Part shown: positions 47,401 to 55,580 of the stretch, one piece after another
Position numbering within the stretch: the first letter of the stretch is position 1
How the letters are laid out: each line of letters opens with the position of its first letter
Assembly (NCBI GenBank): GCA_028287235.1
Contig: JAQBQB010000010.1
Coordinates: forward strand, 434,001 to 498,000
DNA from: Gemmatimonadota bacterium
GTDB taxonomy: Bacteria > Gemmatimonadota > Gemmatimonadetes > Gemmatimonadales > Gemmatimonadaceae
Direction: 5' to 3'
DNA length: 64,000 nucleotides
Position numbers and translations under genes: made by a program
Notes under the pieces: generated by a model
What the model was told of the DNA's origin: nothing
Database searches by the model: none
The model's input: the letters and a program-made list of their open reading frames with translations, nothing else

Positions 47401-50400
47401 ACGTCGTTGAGCGAATCGGTCGGCGCCTTGAACGGAACGCTGACGAGCACCCAGCGGCGCGTGCGCACCTGCGGCGCGCCGCGCACCAGGATGGTGTCGG
47501 TGAAGCTGCCCCCCACGCGACGGTACTTGGCCGGATCGCTCAGGTCGATCACGTAGCGAAGCAAGCGCTCGTTCTCGCGCTGAGCGCTGTTGAAGTTGAG
47601 CGCGTTGTCGAGATCGATGTCCTCTTCGTCGAGCCGTCGATTGCCCACGGTGCAGTTGGTCCGCGGATCGCCGAGCGCGTCAAGCGCGCCCACGAGCGCG
47701 TGACAGAGGCGCACCTTGGTCTCGCGGCGCACCACTGCTCCCGGCAGACTGCCGTCGACCACGACGAGCGTATCGGCGACGTCGCCCGGCAGACCGCCGT
47801 CGTTCACGTCGGCGTTGAAGTTGCGTGAGAAGCGGTCGCGCTCCGTGTCGAGCGAATCGAACCCCTGCACGCGCTTGCCGGTGAACAGGCTGTCGACCGT
47901 GCCGCTCGAATTGCGCTGTAGCGTGAGCGTCGACGGTGAGAAGCGCAGCGAGTTCTCGGAGACGTCACCGAAGTCGAAGATCATCGTGGGGTTCGTCTTC
48001 CGCGCCGAAACGCTCGTGTCGACGAGCGTCCAGAACTCGAGCTGCTCGTCGCCGGTGAGATCGATGCCCGCGGGGCGAAGCACGGTGCGGATCGATCGCC
48101 ACCGCCGGCCCGCCGGCTGCGTCGGCAGCGTCCAGTCGTACCGCCTCGGCCCCTGCTTGTAGCCGCCGAGCTGGTCGAGCGGCAGCAGCGAGAGCCAGAG
48201 CAGCTGTTCGGGAAACTGCACGCCGCCGCCGGAGAAGCTCGCGAGCGGATCGATGTTCTTGAGCGTGACGATTCGCCGATCGCCGCCGAACGATTTCACG
48301 TTCGTCTGCCACACCAACGTCGCGGCGCGACTCTGCTCGAAGAACGCCGACCCGAACTGCGACCGCAGCGTGTGCCCGTACGCGGGCATGCTGCTGAAGT
48401 CCCACGCGATGTCGCCAAGGGCGATCAGCACGCCGCCCGCTCCCTCGAACGACTCGACGTATGCCGTGCCCTGGTTGCGGGCGAATAGCTGCGGATGGCT
48501 GCTCGCCATCTCTCCTTGAATCGCGAAGCGCGACGGCGCCTTCGTGTCGCCGAAGGGCAACCGGCTGACGAGCGACGTGAGCGCGGGAACGTCCCAGTGA
48601 AACTGTCCCGTCACGCCGGCGGTGAGCGTGGAGCTTCCCTGAAAGCCGAGCTGCGGACGAGTGAATGACGTGCTCTGCGACTGGTTGATCGCGCTCAGCG
48701 CGAGACTGCCGTGGCTCAGCGGAAGCTCGGTGACGAAGCCGGCGAGCGTGGTCGGGGTGGGCGCGAATCCGGGATTGTCTTCATAGCGCACTTCGACGCG
48801 GCGCTGCGTTCGGAGCAGGGTGTCGGGCCGCAGGAAGTCGATGCGCCCGAGATCGTAGTCGATCCGATAGTCGAGGTCGCGCACGAGCGGGCGGCCCTCG
48901 AGCAGCACGCGCTCGGAGCCGGGCCGCATCTGACTTGCGCCCAACGAGATGATGCTGCCCTCGTCCGAGCCCACGCTCTGATAGCGCAGGCGCAAACGAT
49001 AGATGGTCGTGGGGCGTTGCGGCGAGTTGAGGAATTGACCGGGCACGGTATAGATCGCGTCGTTCGTCGGATTCCCCGCGACGACGAGTCCTCCGCCGCC
49101 GGCCGCGTCGCGCGCGGCGAACGGATGGAGCGACGGCAGCACCACGAAGTAGTCGCGAATGATCTTCGAGGCGTCGAGCGCCTGCGGTCCGCCGTTGCGC
49201 ACATCGGGAGCGCCGGCGCCGAGGTTGAAGATGCCGTCGCTCACGCGCGGCCAGACCCGGTTGTCGTAGTCGAACTCCGCCGGGTTCGTCGCCTGCGACA
49301 GGCCGAACATCTGAAGGAACGTGGCGTCGCCGCCCGCCAGCGGGTGCTCGAGCGAGCCGCTGCCCGCCACGACACGTACCTGCGCCGACGAGCGGATGAG
49401 TCCCTCGCCGGCGAGCCGGTAGACGGAGCGGATCTCATTCCGAAAGGCCGGCGACGTGGGGCCGACGTTCGGATCCATGACCAGGTTGGCGATCTGCTCG
49501 CGACCCGTCACCAGCTGGAGGTCGGGGGTGCCGCCGGTGGTCGTCCACACGGTGTCGCGGCCGTTCAACTTGACGTTGTACGCGACGACGAGCCGCTCGT
49601 TGTCCTGATTGAGCTCGCGCACGAGCACGAACCACAGCAGCGACGGATCCATGTAGTAGTCGACACCTTCACGCAGCAGATCGTACGTCTGCCGTCCGCC
49701 GCCCGGGTCGCCTTGCAGTCGAAACTGCGGGCCGTTCGGATTTTGCGGCTGCGTGCCGAACTGCAGCCGGTAGAGGCGCACGAGCGTGGGGCGCAGCGTG
49801 TCGGGCAACACGTTCCGCGCCTGCAGCATCTGTGAGCGATTTAGTATATCAATATTTGGATAGGCGCGTCCGAAGCGCGCCGGATCCACGGTGAAGAAGA
49901 AGCGCCGCGGCTCGACCTGGTAGTCTTCCACGTCGCGCTCCGCACGCTGCTCGGCGCGGCGGCCCACGGTGAACTGCTGGCTCTGGACCACGTTCCCCGT
50001 CTGGCGCGCGGCGATCATCTTGAGGCTCAGCGCGCCGAACTGCCACGCCGATTGAAAGCCGTAGTTGCCGCTGGGAAGCGACGACGTGAGAAAGCGAGAG
50101 GCGGGCGGCGTGAAGTTGATGTTGCCCACGTCGAGCCGCTGAAGGTGCGCGCCCGGCTTTCCTTCGTAATAGAGCGACACGGTGTTCGACGCGTCGAACT
50201 CCCGGTTCATGTCGTAGTCGACGTTGACGTGGAACTGGTCGCCGATCGTGCCCGCGCTCTTGAGCGTGCCCTTGAAGTCGAAGTTGGGCGGCAGGAGGAA
50301 CTTGGCCCGGCAGCCCGACGCCGAGCTGAGCTGCGTGTTGATCTGCGCGAACTCGACCGAGTTGCAGCGGAGGTTGAGATCCCGCTCGCTCTTCGACTCG

Positions 50401-50651
50401 ACGCGCAGGTTGAATTGCACGGGTAGATCGAGACCCGGAATGGCGATATTTCCGGCCCGCCGTGTCGTGTCGGTGTCGGCGGGGGGGCGCGGCATCACGA
50501 TGCGGCGCGCCGAGTCTGCCAGCGGCCTCGTGGGGCGCGACGACGTATCCCGCGGCGGTGTTTGTGCATGCAGCCTTGCGGCGCACAGCAACGCGGGAAT
50601 GATGAGAGCCCAGGGCGCCCAGGGGCGCGTCGCAGGAGATTCGGGTCGCAC
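44403..50651 (-). CDS. sprA: SprA-like giant outer-membrane protein (type IX secretion translocon)
   Basis: The 2082-residue protein starts at GTG 50651, with TTG 50654 as the track's alternative. It has a signal peptide (…LLCAARLHA) followed by Q. SprA-like stretches are 'GDQFHVNVDYDMNREFDASNTVSLYYEGK' (about 120-155), 'LLREGVDYYMDPSLLWFVL', 'LRYQSVGSDEGSIISLGASQ' and 'YRIDYDLGRIDFLRP'. The C-terminal half is rich in alternating beta-strand pattern and ends 'LELRVFGGPKP'. In Bacteroidetes SprA (Sov) is the 36-strand pore of type IX secretion, about 2,300-2,500 residues. No other por/gld genes are in the window, so an active secretion system is not shown. Confidence 0.85.
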   Translation of the reverse strand: MRPESPATRPWAPWALIIPALLCAARLHAQTPPRDTSSRPTRPLADSARRIVMPRPPADTDTTRRAGNIAIPGLDLPVQFNLRVESKSERDLNLRCNSVEFAQINTQLSSASGCRAKFLLPPNFDFKGTLKSAGTIGDQFHVNVDYDMNREFDASNTVSLYYEGKPGAHLQRLDVGNINFTPPASRFLTSSLPSGNYGFQSAWQFGALSLKMIAARQTGNVVQSQQFTVGRRAEQRAERDVEDYQVEPRRFFFTVDPARFGRAYPNIDILNRSQMLQARNVLPDTLRPTLVRLYRLQFGTQPQNPNGPQFRLQGDPGGGRQTYDLLREGVDYYMDPSLLWFVLVRELNQDNERLVVAYNVKLNGRDTVWTTTGGTPDLQLVTGREQIANLVMDPNVGPTSPAFRNEIRSVYRLAGEGLIRSSAQVRVVAGSGSLEHPLAGGDATFLQMFGLSQATNPAEFDYDNRVWPRVSDGIFNLGAGAPDVRNGGPQALDASKIIRDYFVVLPSLHPFAARDAAGGGGLVVAGNPTNDAIYTVPGQFLNSPQRPTTIYRLRLRYQSVGSDEGSIISLGASQMRPGSERVLLEGRPLVRDLDYRIDYDLGRIDFLRPDTLLRTQRRVEVRYEDNPGFAPTPTTLAGFVTELPLSHGSLALSAINQSQSTSFTRPQLGFQGSSTLTAGVTGQFHWDVPALTSLVSRLPFGDTKAPSRFAIQGEMASSHPQLFARNQGTAYVESFEGAGGVLIALGDIAWDFSSMPAYGHTLRSQFGSAFFEQSRAATLVWQTNVKSFGGDRRIVTLKNIDPLASFSGGGVQFPEQLLWLSLLPLDQLGGYKQGPRRYDWTLPTQPAGRRWRSIRTVLRPAGIDLTGDEQLEFWTLVDTSVSARKTNPTMIFDFGDVSENSLRFSPSTLTLQRNSSGTVDSLFTGKRVQGFDSLDTERDRFSRNFNADVNDGGLPGDVADTLVVVDGSLPGAVVRRETKVRLCHALVGALDALGDPRTNCTVGNRRLDEEDIDLDNALNFNSAQRENERLLRYVIDLSDPAKYRRVGGSFTDTILVRGAPQVRTRRWVLVSVPFKAPTDSLNDVNRRRIRALRLTVVSGEAEDPEETTQVPIAELRVTGAPWLVRSSQTLRGVAGIQPDGGFVIASSIGTNDSSATLVYQPPPGVTDEADTKLAQFSTGLTQINEHSMRIQAGNMPVYHRAETFFRFPAGPQYYLGYQQLRVWGRGHGDGWGQNGDLQMYVKVGRDENNFYLYRTPASSGQTAAAWTDVALDFNRFVALRAQIQKEYLAGKKESIACTGVDSAIIVASPLPVGQVSHRFAACDNGYMVYTVDPAVTAPNLAAVQELAVGIVRVAATAGASSIAPGDTLELWVDDIRLDHQVNTAGYAGQISMTANAGGFADFRVNVSNRDPNFRQLAEQPTFLSERNVDMASTVNLEKLLPRGVGFSLPLTITKVSLANDPLYLSQTDIPGKGIPGLRTPKTDLTTYSLSVRRTTPVSSAFLGPLINNLSATGTYVSGIDRTEYQDGNAHNFTVGVDYLVTDDSARTLHLPVWFDGVLGALPEVLQAGPISTLRGSAFRWNPAQLRFTSGVVRASDRRLSFILPGGAATDQPSVSVAESRLWRNGSVLELRPTSGLNARWEIQSVRDLRNYGDTSTMAVVATHQRRDLFGANAGFERDRSMFTSVAFSPAFSAWLRPRGEFGTQFSMLRDPNVRSLVPLPGVVGVDSVLAARDSLATAASFTLPRRMTAAQTASVGTTVDIARAFTLYSRDSSFVRRIGTLFAPVDVSYTRSLLSALDAAPVGAPLLFQFGLGGPGSFRTVNGISASTAGQTGVLAASGVVLLPLGTSFVNRYSRTNTLNWIGRPDASQAEVNGSQTQFPDATLRWAYRPAVVTGAISNLDANVGYVRSDVTVSLPSLFTDTPSEIRHTHIETFPLGGSVVWAGRGSLSTGARYSLSRRIDSLPGSTALTHVNEFSIDAGRSFHIPESWGLGLRSDLRTRASFQSSRNTTNVLSETGVFQSRLQDNGRQSFNLTADTNLNENLTFTFQGSQIVTFDNNLSRKFAQTVFSTVLELRVFGGPKP

Positions 50652-50703
50652 CAAACCCTAAAGGTGGGGTAGGAACCCGCCAACGGTCCCTGGCAAGCCT
50701 TGT

Positions 50704-50732
50704 CTTGGAACGGGTGGCGGGTGGAATATACA
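50704..50732 (+). promoter_or_regulatory. Candidate lptF promoter
   Basis: CTTGGA (50704-50709) and TATACA (50727-50732) are 17 bases apart, a fair match to -35/-10 elements. They lie in the 152-base gap between divergent sprA and lptF, about 70 bases before the GTG of lptF. Confidence 0.35.
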
Positions 50733-50803
50733 GACCGTACAGGGCCGTACAACCCTGTGGAGCGCTTAGAGTTGGCAGTCTGCGGAGAGCTCGACCAAGG
50801 CCC

Positions 50804-52597
50804 GTGAAAATAATCACCCGGTACGTCCTGAAGGAGCATGTCGGACCCTTCGTGTTCGCCCTGTCGGCGCTCACGTCGCTACTGCTGTTGCAGTACATCG
50901 CGCGGCGCTTCGGGGACCTGGTTGGCAAGGGCCTTTCCTGGAACGTGATCACCGAGTTTCTGCTGCTCTCGATCCCGTTCACGCTGGCCATGACCCTGCC
51001 CATGGCCATGCTCGTGGCCGTCCTCTACGCGTTCAGCCGCTTGGCGTCGGAGAACGAGATCACCGCGCTCAAAGCCGGCGGCGTCTCGACGCGCGGCCTG
51101 ATGGTGCCGGCTGTCGCCGCCGCCACCGTGCTCGCGATCTTCATGCTCTGGTTCAACGACCAGGTGCTGCCGCGCGCGAATCACGAGCTGGCCACGCTCC
51201 AGGTGGCGATCCTGCGCACCAAGCCGACGTTCGCGCTGAGGCCGCAGGTTATCAACACGGTCAAGGAAAGCCAGTACTATCTGCGGGCCGGCCAGATCGA
51301 CGAAGAGACCGGTCTGATGAAGGACGTCACGATCTACGACGTCAACGACAACAACCGCCGGCGCACGATCTACGCGGACAGCGGCATGCTCGCGCTCACG
51401 CCGAACATGCGCGACCTCTCGCTCCACCTCTTCAAGGGCTGGATGCTGCTCGCGCCGACGAACCAGCCGGGGCAAGTCAGCCGCGTCTATTACAAGGAGG
51501 ATCTGCTCAAGGTCCGCGACGTGGGCAATCAGTTTCAGTCGATCAACGCCGACACCGCGTCCAAAGGCGACCGCGAGATGTCGGTGTGCGAGATGCAGCG
51601 GCAGTATGAGATCGCGAATGCGTCGGTCCAACGCGCACACACCGACAGCCTGATGGCCGTGTGGCGGATGCGCGACGCGCGCGGCGACCACGTGCCGCAG
51701 CCCGGGCTGCCCATACTGACCAAAGCGGGCGGAATTGGCGCGGCCTATTGCAGCTTGATCACCAAGTATTTCCACGTGCAAACGGCCAACGCCGCCGAGG
51801 TGCCGAAGCGGCGGCAGCAACCGGAGTCGATCTGGGTCTCCGTCAATGGCAAGTCGACGAAGGTGCAGGCTGACAAGCTTCCGCCAAATGCGTACTACGC
51901 GAACGGGCTCCCCGCGGGCGTGCAGGCGATCAAGGAACGGGCGCTCGCAGATTCGGTGCGCGTCGCTGCCGCCGCGGCGAAACCAGCCACTCCGGCCACT
52001 CCAGCCAACCCGGCCAACGCTACTACGCCGACGATCACTCCTGGAGTGGCCGTCGCAACTCCTCCCGGCGCAACGCCGCCGGGCGCGACTCCGCCGCCGG
52101 TGAGCGCGAGCATCCCAGCGGTGGCGAACGGCGGCGTGAACGTGGGCACGGCGATGGAGCTCAGCGATGCGCATCTCCGTCTCGACGAAGCCCGGTACCG
52201 CCGCAACCGCGCCGGCGTGGAGATTCAAAAGAAGTTCTCGCTCGCCTTCGCGTGCATCGTGTTCGTGCTCGTCGGTGCCCCCTTGGCGGTGCGCTTTCCG
52301 CGCGGCGGCGTGGGCCTGGTGATTGGCGCGAGCTTTCTGATCTTCGCCATCTACTACATCGGCCTGATCGGCGGCGAGTCGCTGGCGAACAAGAACATCA
52401 TCTCGCCCTTCTGGGCGATGTGGGCCGACAACATCGTCTTCTTCATCGCCGGGCTGCTCCTCATGACGCGCATGGGCCGCGAGGGCGGCACCGGCCGCGG
52501 CGGCGGCGTGGCGGAGCTCCTCGAAGGCGTGCGCGCCCGGTTCGCACGGCTCGGTCGCCGCGTTGGCCGCGGCAGCGCCGGTCACACTCCCATCTGA
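50804..52597 (+). CDS. lptF: LptF/LptG-family permease with periplasmic low-complexity insert
   Basis: The 597-residue protein starts at GTG 50804 with AAGG just upstream. It has the YjgP/YjgQ fold: three N-terminal membrane helices ('FVFALSALTSLLLLQYI', 'TEFLLLSIPFTLAMTLPMAMLVAVLYAF', 'VPAVAAATVLAIFMLWF'), a periplasmic jellyroll and three C-terminal helices after residue 475. With LptG and LptB it would move lipopolysaccharide from the inner membrane. It is about 230 residues longer than usual. Residues 250-470 include a helical stretch and a Pro/Ala/Thr-rich segment (388-445, 'KPATPATPANPAN', 'PPGATPPGATPPP'). Its gene overlaps lptG by one base. Confidence 0.88.
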   Translation: MKIITRYVLKEHVGPFVFALSALTSLLLLQYIARRFGDLVGKGLSWNVITEFLLLSIPFTLAMTLPMAMLVAVLYAFSRLASENEITALKAGGVSTRGLMVPAVAAATVLAIFMLWFNDQVLPRANHELATLQVAILRTKPTFALRPQVINTVKESQYYLRAGQIDEETGLMKDVTIYDVNDNNRRRTIYADSGMLALTPNMRDLSLHLFKGWMLLAPTNQPGQVSRVYYKEDLLKVRDVGNQFQSINADTASKGDREMSVCEMQRQYEIANASVQRAHTDSLMAVWRMRDARGDHVPQPGLPILTKAGGIGAAYCSLITKYFHVQTANAAEVPKRRQQPESIWVSVNGKSTKVQADKLPPNAYYANGLPAGVQAIKERALADSVRVAAAAAKPATPATPANPANATTPTITPGVAVATPPGATPPGATPPPVSASIPAVANGGVNVGTAMELSDAHLRLDEARYRRNRAGVEIQKKFSLAFACIVFVLVGAPLAVRFPRGGVGLVIGASFLIFAIYYIGLIGGESLANKNIISPFWAMWADNIVFFIAGLLLMTRMGREGGTGRGGGVAELLEGVRARFARLGRRVGRGSAGHTPI

Positions 52598-53694
52598 TGC
52601 GCATCCTTCGTCCGCTCGACCGGTACGTCTTCAGCGAGTTCTGGAAGATCTTCATCGTCACGGGATTGGGCTTTCCGCTCCTCCTCGTGGTCACCGATCT
52701 CACCGAGAACATCGAGAAATATCTCAATCGCCACATCTCGAGCCGGGATCTCGTCCTCAGCTACATCTATTTCATTCCCGACTCGATGTTCATGGTGCTC
52801 CCCGCCGCAGTGCTGTTCGCGACGGTGTTCTCCATCGGCGCGTTCACGCGCCACGCCGAGGTCACGGCGGCCAAGGCGTCGGGGATCAGCTTCTATCGGC
52901 TGATCCTGCCGATCTTCGTCGGCGCGGTCTTCGCCTGCGGCCTCGACCTCGTGCTCGGGGAGATTTCGCCGATCACGAACTCGCGGCGCAGCGCGCTGCT
53001 CCAGGAGGACAAGGCGCAGGTGGGCACGAGCCGCTTCAACTTCGCCTACTCGGGCGAGTATGGCCGCGTCTACAAGGCCTTCGAGCTGCGGACCGACTCC
53101 GGGCAGATGCACTGGCTGCAGATCGAGCGGAAGGGATCCGGCGCGAGCTATCCGACGTATCTTCTCACGGCGGACACGGCGACGTACGACGCGCGCAACG
53201 CGGCCTACGGTTCGCCATGGACGCTGAAGCGCGGAGACCTCAACATCATCACGGACACCGGGCCCACGTTCACGATCTCGTTCGCGTCCGCGCGCGACGT
53301 GCATCTCACGGAGCGGCCGGCCGAGATGATGGCGAAGCCGCCCGATCCGCACAACATGCGGTACAAGGACATCACGCGATTCATCAACGCGATCGAGCGG
53401 TCGGGGGGCGACGCCAACGTGTCGCGCGTCGAGCGCGCGCTCAAGATCGCCGTGCCGGTCACCTGCATCATCATTGCCCTGTTCGGCGCCCCGCTCGCCA
53501 CGAGCACCCAGCGCGGCGGCTCGGCATACGGCATCGCGGTGAGCCTTGCCACCACGATGATCTTTCTGCTCATGATTCAGCTGACCAAGGCGGTAGGGAG
53601 CAAAGGCGTGATCACGCCCGACTTGGCGGCCTGGATACCAGGCATCCTGTTCGGGATGTTCGGGCTCGTATTGCTCGCCCGGGTTCGCACGTGA
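52597..53694 (+). CDS. lptG: LptF/LptG-family permease, normal length
   Basis: The 365-residue protein shares one base with the lptF stop (TGATG). The N-terminus 'LRPLDRYVFSEFWKIFIVTGLGFPLLLVVTDLTEN' and 'SMFMVLPAAVLFATVFSIGAFTRHAEVTAAKASGIS' (the coupling-helix region with the conserved E and A-x-x-x-x-G) are typical. A beta-rich periplasmic part (about 130-260) is followed by three helices. It is the partner of the preceding protein in lipopolysaccharide transport. LptB, A and C are not in the window. Confidence 0.88.
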   Translation: MRILRPLDRYVFSEFWKIFIVTGLGFPLLLVVTDLTENIEKYLNRHISSRDLVLSYIYFIPDSMFMVLPAAVLFATVFSIGAFTRHAEVTAAKASGISFYRLILPIFVGAVFACGLDLVLGEISPITNSRRSALLQEDKAQVGTSRFNFAYSGEYGRVYKAFELRTDSGQMHWLQIERKGSGASYPTYLLTADTATYDARNAAYGSPWTLKRGDLNIITDTGPTFTISFASARDVHLTERPAEMMAKPPDPHNMRYKDITRFINAIERSGGDANVSRVERALKIAVPVTCIIIALFGAPLATSTQRGGSAYGIAVSLATTMIFLLMIQLTKAVGSKGVITPDLAAWIPGILFGMFGLVLLARVRT

Positions 53695-54530
53695 GCAATC
53701 CCCCGGTGTCTCGGCAAACCGAGACGTATCCGGTCGTCCAACGCACTTCGATCCGGTTCTTTCGGCGCATCGCCCGCGGGACGATGGGCATCTTCCGCGA
53801 CATCGGGCTGCGGACGTATTTCTTCCGCGACATCGGCCGCGCCTTCGGCGATCCGGCGACGTACGCGCCGGAGACGATCCGCCAGATGAAGAACATCGGC
53901 GTCGATTCGATCCCGCTCACGGTGATCGTGGCGGCGTTCATCGGCGGCGTCATCGCGCTGCAGACGCGCTACCAGCTCTTGCCGGGCGTGCAGCTCTCGA
54001 TCATCGGGCTCGCCACACGCCTCATGATCATTCTCGAGCTCGGACCGCTGCTCACGGGACTGGTGCTCACCGGCCGGGTGGGCGGCCGCATGACCGCCGA
54101 GATCGGAACGATGCGCGTCACCGAGCAGATCGACGCGCTCGAGACGCTCGCCTACGATCCGATCGCGTTTCTCATCGTGCCGCGGCTCCTGGCCGCCACG
54201 GTCATGCTCCCGGCGCTCGTCGTGCTGGCCGACGCCGTGGGCGTCATGAGCGGATACCTCGTGTCGGTGCGCGTGACCGACGTGACGGCAGCCGACTTCA
54301 TCACCGGGCTGCGCCTCGGATTCGGCACCTTCCAGGTGGTATACAGCCTGCTCAAGGCGATGATGTTCGGAATGGCGATCGCGCTGGTTTGCTCCTATGA
54401 GGGTTACATTACCGAGGCCGGAGCCGAAGGCGTAGGCCGGTCCACGGCGCGCGCGGTGGTGATCGCCTCCGTCACGATTCTGGTGCTCGATGCGTTGACG
54501 GCCGCCATCCTGGCTCCCTTGCTCCAATAA
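53691..54530 (+). CDS. mlaE: MlaE-family lipid transport permease
   Basis: The 279-residue protein starts at GTG 53691 (GTGA overlap with lptG). The MlaE signature is clear: 'VAAFIGGVIALQTRYQL', 'ELGPLLTGLVLTGRVGGRMTAEIGTMRVTEQIDALE' and 'LALPALVVLADAVG'-like 'MLPALVVLADAVGVMSGYLV'. The permease works with an MCE protein and an ATPase to move phospholipids between the membranes. The usual ATPase gene mlaF is not between mlaE and mlaD, where many genomes have it, so it must be elsewhere. It overlaps mlaD by one base. Confidence 0.93.
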   Translation: MSNPPVSRQTETYPVVQRTSIRFFRRIARGTMGIFRDIGLRTYFFRDIGRAFGDPATYAPETIRQMKNIGVDSIPLTVIVAAFIGGVIALQTRYQLLPGVQLSIIGLATRLMIILELGPLLTGLVLTGRVGGRMTAEIGTMRVTEQIDALETLAYDPIAFLIVPRLLAATVMLPALVVLADAVGVMSGYLVSVRVTDVTAADFITGLRLGFGTFQVVYSLLKAMMFGMAIALVCSYEGYITEAGAEGVGRSTARAVVIASVTILVLDALTAAILAPLLQ

Positions 54531-55447
54531 TGAAACGTCGCGACGAAGTCACGGTCGGAATTTTCATCACGGTATCGGTCATCGTCCTCGTTCTCGGGAC
54601 GCTGTGGCTCGCGCGCGGTGGGCTGAAGTCGGGATATCCGCTGTACACCCGCTTCCAGTGGGGACAGAACCTCAAGCAGGGCCAGCCGGTGCTGCTCGCC
54701 GGCGTGAGCGTGGGCTACGTGGGCGACGTAACGCTCCGGCGCGACGGCTACCTCGACGTCATGCTGAGCGTCGGCGACAAGTATCAAATCCCCAAGGGCT
54801 CGAAGGCGACGGTCAAAGCGGTCGGGATCTTCGGCGACGTCGCGGTCGCGCTGACGCCGCCGATTCCCGTGCCCCCGGTGTCCTATGCCCCCGGCGACAC
54901 CGTGCCGCCCGGCCCGCCGAGCGCCGACGTGAACGAGATCATGGACCACGTCGACTCGATCGGGCGCGACGTCTCGGCGCTCACCGCTGCGTTGCGCAAG
55001 CAGGTCGTCGACGCCGGCACGCTCACGGACATCCACAAGACGATTGCCGCCACGGCGGCACTGTCGGCGCAGTTGCAGGCGGTGGTCGCCGAACAGAATC
55101 GCAACGCGACGCGCACGATGAACTCGTTCGCCGACGCGGCGAACAACATCAGCAAGTCCGCCGACCGCGTGAGCCGCCTCGCCGACTCGTCCCAGATCGC
55201 CGCGTCGCTCGCGAATGTTCGTCAAACTACCGAGAACGCGGCCCGCCTTTCCGCGGCGCTCGATTCCACGAACATGCAGCTCCGCGCCCTGCTCGCCCAA
55301 GCGCAGAATGGCGACGGGACGATCGGGAAGTTCATGAAGGACTCGCTGCTCTATTCCGACATGCGGCATCTCATGATCCGCGCCGATTCGCTGTTGGCCG
55401 ACATCAAGGCGAATCCTCGGAAATACATCAATCTCAAGATCTTCTGA
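54530..55447 (+). CDS. mlaD: MCE-domain lipid-binding protein
   Basis: The 305-residue protein has an N-terminal membrane anchor ('EVTVGIFITVSVIVLVLGTLWLA') and one MCE domain (about 35-115: 'LKQGQPVLLAGVSVGYVGDVTL', 'IPKGSKATVKAVGIFGDVAVAL'). A long C-terminal helical region (145-290), rich in Ala, Ser, Asn and Thr, could form the coiled-coil tunnel seen in longer MCE proteins. It is the membrane-anchored partner of MlaE. It is the last gene of the four-gene lptFG-mlaED unit. Confidence 0.92.
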   Translation: MKRRDEVTVGIFITVSVIVLVLGTLWLARGGLKSGYPLYTRFQWGQNLKQGQPVLLAGVSVGYVGDVTLRRDGYLDVMLSVGDKYQIPKGSKATVKAVGIFGDVAVALTPPIPVPPVSYAPGDTVPPGPPSADVNEIMDHVDSIGRDVSALTAALRKQVVDAGTLTDIHKTIAATAALSAQLQAVVAEQNRNATRTMNSFADAANNISKSADRVSRLADSSQIAASLANVRQTTENAARLSAALDSTNMQLRALLAQAQNGDGTIGKFMKDSLLYSDMRHLMIRADSLLADIKANPRKYINLKIF

Positions 55448-55511
55448 TCGTTGAGGCCGTCGACATCGCGGAGATCGATCGCGATCGTCGCGGGTTTGAC
55501 GCTCTAGGATG

Positions 55512-55547
55512 CTGCTCTCTGTTCCGAGCGCTCAGAGCAGAGAACAG
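55512..55547. terminator. Inverted repeat between convergent mlaD and permease genes
   Basis: CTGCTCT (55512-55518) pairs with AGAGCAG (55534-55540), and adjacent CTGTTC/GAACAG can pair as well. The position between two convergent genes suits a terminator, but there is no T-run. Confidence 0.3.
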
Positions 55548-55580
55548 TATCCAGGAGTATGTCGCTCGCAGCGCTCGCGA

